In this document: piece after piece, positions 62,866 through 64,000 of the stretch
How the letters are laid out: every line of letters begins with the position of its first letter
Position numbering within the stretch: position 1 is the first letter of the stretch
Assembly (NCBI RefSeq): GCF_000730605.1
Contig: NZ_BBIS01000043.1
Coordinates: forward strand, 31,529 to 95,528
DNA: 64,000 bases
Source: Pseudomonas monteilii NBRC 103158 = DSM 14164
Lineage (GTDB): Bacteria > Pseudomonadota > Gammaproteobacteria > Pseudomonadales > Pseudomonadaceae
Direction of reading: 5' to 3'
Notes under the pieces: model-generated
Told to the model about the DNA's origin: nothing
Databases searched by the model: none
What the model saw: only the letters and a program-made list of their open reading frames with translations
Program-made: the position numbers and the translations under genes

Positions 62866-63786
62866 TCAGACCCCTTGCGGAATTTCCTCCCCACCCAGCG
62901 CCTCGAACAGCACCGGCAGGAACTCGGCAAAGGTCATCATCATCAGCTGGAAGCTGGCATCGAACTGCTGCGCCGCCTCATCACCACCATCCTGCTCGGC
63001 CTGCTCCTGCAGCAGCTCTTCGAACTTCAGGCGCTTGATCACCATCTTGTCGTCCAGGATGAACGACAGCTTGTCCTGCCAGGCCAGGGCCAGCTGGGTC
63101 ACCACTTTGCCGGTGCTCAGGTGCAGCTGGATCTCCTCGCCGGTCAGGTCCTGGCGTTTGCAGCGCACGATACCGCCGTCTTCGGCGGTGTCGCGCAGTT
63201 CGCACTCGTCCAGCACATAGAAGCCTTCGGCGGCCTGCTGCGACTTGACCCAGTCGGTCATGGTGGCAACCGGTGCAATTTTTACCGTTGCCGGGCGTAC
63301 CGGCAGTGAGCCCATTACTTCACGCAGGGTCGACAGCAGGTCTTCGGCACGCTTGGCGCTGGCCGAGTTCACCAGGATGACGCCCTGGCGCGGGGCAATG
63401 GCAGCGAAGATCATCGAACGGCGGATGAACGCGCGCGGCAGGAAGGCCTGGATGATCTCGTCCTTGATCTGGTCGCGCTCCTTTTTATAGACCTTGCGCA
63501 TCTGCTCGGTCTCGATCTCTTCGACCTTTTCCTTGACCGCGTCGTTGACCACGCTGCTCGGCAGGATGCGTTCTTCCTTGCGCGCGGCAATCAGCAGGTA
63601 CTCGCCGCTGACATGCACCAGGGGAGCGTCTTCGCCTTTGCCGAACGGCGCGACGAAACCATAGGTGGTCAGCTCCTGGCTGGCGCAGGGGCGGGCCGGC
63701 TTGCTGGCCAGGGCGGCTTCCAGCGCTTCAGGCTCGAACGGGACTTCCTGGGTCAGGCGGTAGGTCAGCAGGTTCTTGAACCACAT
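62866..63786 (-). CDS. rdgC: Recombination-associated protein RdgC
   Basis: A 306-residue protein with the family N-terminus (MWFKNLLTYRLTQ), lengths and mid-region (IRRSMIFAAIAPRQGVILVNSAS, LDECELRD) of RdgC, which forms a ring around DNA and restrains RecA. The start is ATG 63786; the frame to 63795 adds three residues. A 209-bp gap separates it from the orphan gene, with no obvious terminator. Its activity links with recA/recX at the other end of the window. Confidence 0.95.
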   Translation of the reverse strand: MWFKNLLTYRLTQEVPFEPEALEAALASKPARPCASQELTTYGFVAPFGKGEDAPLVHVSGEYLLIAARKEERILPSSVVNDAVKEKVEEIETEQMRKVYKKERDQIKDEIIQAFLPRAFIRRSMIFAAIAPRQGVILVNSASAKRAEDLLSTLREVMGSLPVRPATVKIAPVATMTDWVKSQQAAEGFYVLDECELRDTAEDGGIVRCKRQDLTGEEIQLHLSTGKVVTQLALAWQDKLSFILDDKMVIKRLKFEELLQEQAEQDGGDEAAQQFDASFQLMMMTFAEFLPVLFEALGGEEIPQGV

Positions 63787-63952
63787 GAGGGGCAACTCTC
63801 CTTAATGCATAAGGCGGGCATTATTCTCCGTGTGGTGATCTGAGACCAGCCCTGTCACAGGGCCAGCAGCGGCTTCTGCCTCAAAGAAACACCCGGCAAC
63901 GCTAGGTCTTTGAAAGGCATGAAGTTTTTTTTGGGAAAAGTTTAAAAAGTGC

Positions 63953-63981
63953 TTGCCAGGGTGCAGGGCCGTCCGTAGAAT
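63953..63981 (+). promoter_or_regulatory. Strong sigma70 promoter reading out of the window
   Basis: TTGCCA (63953-63958) and TAGAAT (63976-63981) are separated by 17 bp, close to consensus, and the flanks are A/T-rich upstream and GC-rich downstream (gcgcgccac), as seen for stable-RNA promoters. The transcribed gene lies beyond 64000. Confidence 0.7.
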
Positions 63982-64000
63982 GCGCGCCACACCGAGACGA

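Overview
The window is GC-rich chromosomal DNA of a Pseudomonas, most likely the P. putida group. The evidence is gene order (recA-recX, erdR-dgkA, finR-fpr, ldhA-gacS, cysM-rlmD-relA-mazG, purN-purM, a cobO-to-cobS cobalamin operon, rmuC, mxtR, rdgC), protein sequences, and a pair of P. putida-type REP elements after relA. Almost all of it reads as core genome. I see no rRNA, tRNA, insertion sequence, prophage or CRISPR array.

Layout. 1-4.9 kb: the end of recA, recX, a LOG-family gene, small genes, a DTW-domain tRNA-modification gene, the response regulator erdR and dgkA. 4.9-9.8 kb: divergent finR/fpr, a SprT-like protein, a Yip1-like membrane protein, ttcA and an atypical Tag-like gene. 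9.8-13.6 kb: the arsC-wrbA-DUF2069 operon, a TlpA-like lipoprotein, a META-domain lipoprotein and ldhA. 13.6-24.9 kb: gacS, a PirRS-like two-component pair, then cysM, rlmD, relA, mazG and a DUF2058 gene. 24.9-32.4 kb: DUF3108, purN/purM, DUF2066, a PerM-like permease, hda and two NlpC/P60 lipoproteins. 33.3-42.4 kb: a cobalamin riboswitch followed by ten tightly packed genes for corrin adenosylation, late-stage amidation, lower-ligand (DMB) synthesis and nucleotide-loop assembly. 42.4-44.9 kb: marR, an MFS transporter, a 40-residue membrane microprotein and a periplasmic glutathione peroxidase. 44.9-49.9 kb: looser gene density with simple tandem repeats, a dispersed repeat, a FadL-type porin and a gap of about 950 bp. 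49.9-59.7 kb: a Sel1-like gene, rmuC, the large hybrid kinase mxtR, an MFS carrier and a GntR-MFS-amidohydrolase cassette. 59.7-64 kb: an LplT-like/PlsC fusion, sugE under a guanidine-II riboswitch, an orphan gene of lower GC, rdgC, and a strong promoter reading out of the window.

How the genes work together. Both halves of the MxtR/ErdR (CrbS/CrbR-type) acetate-metabolism phosphorelay lie in this window about 48 kb apart. Two metabolite-sensing RNAs (B12 and guanidinium) control the biosynthesis or export function that matches their ligand. A palindrome shared by the marR and MFS promoters suggests local MarR autoregulation. RelA, GacS and MxtR/ErdR make the segment rich in global regulators.

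Nothing here is a clearly unprecedented system. The best leads are the guanidine-II riboswitch/sugE unit, the marR-MFS-microprotein unit, the Tag-like protein without Tag catalytic residues, the lower-GC orphan next to sugE, and the phased direct repeats upstream of the FadL-type gene.
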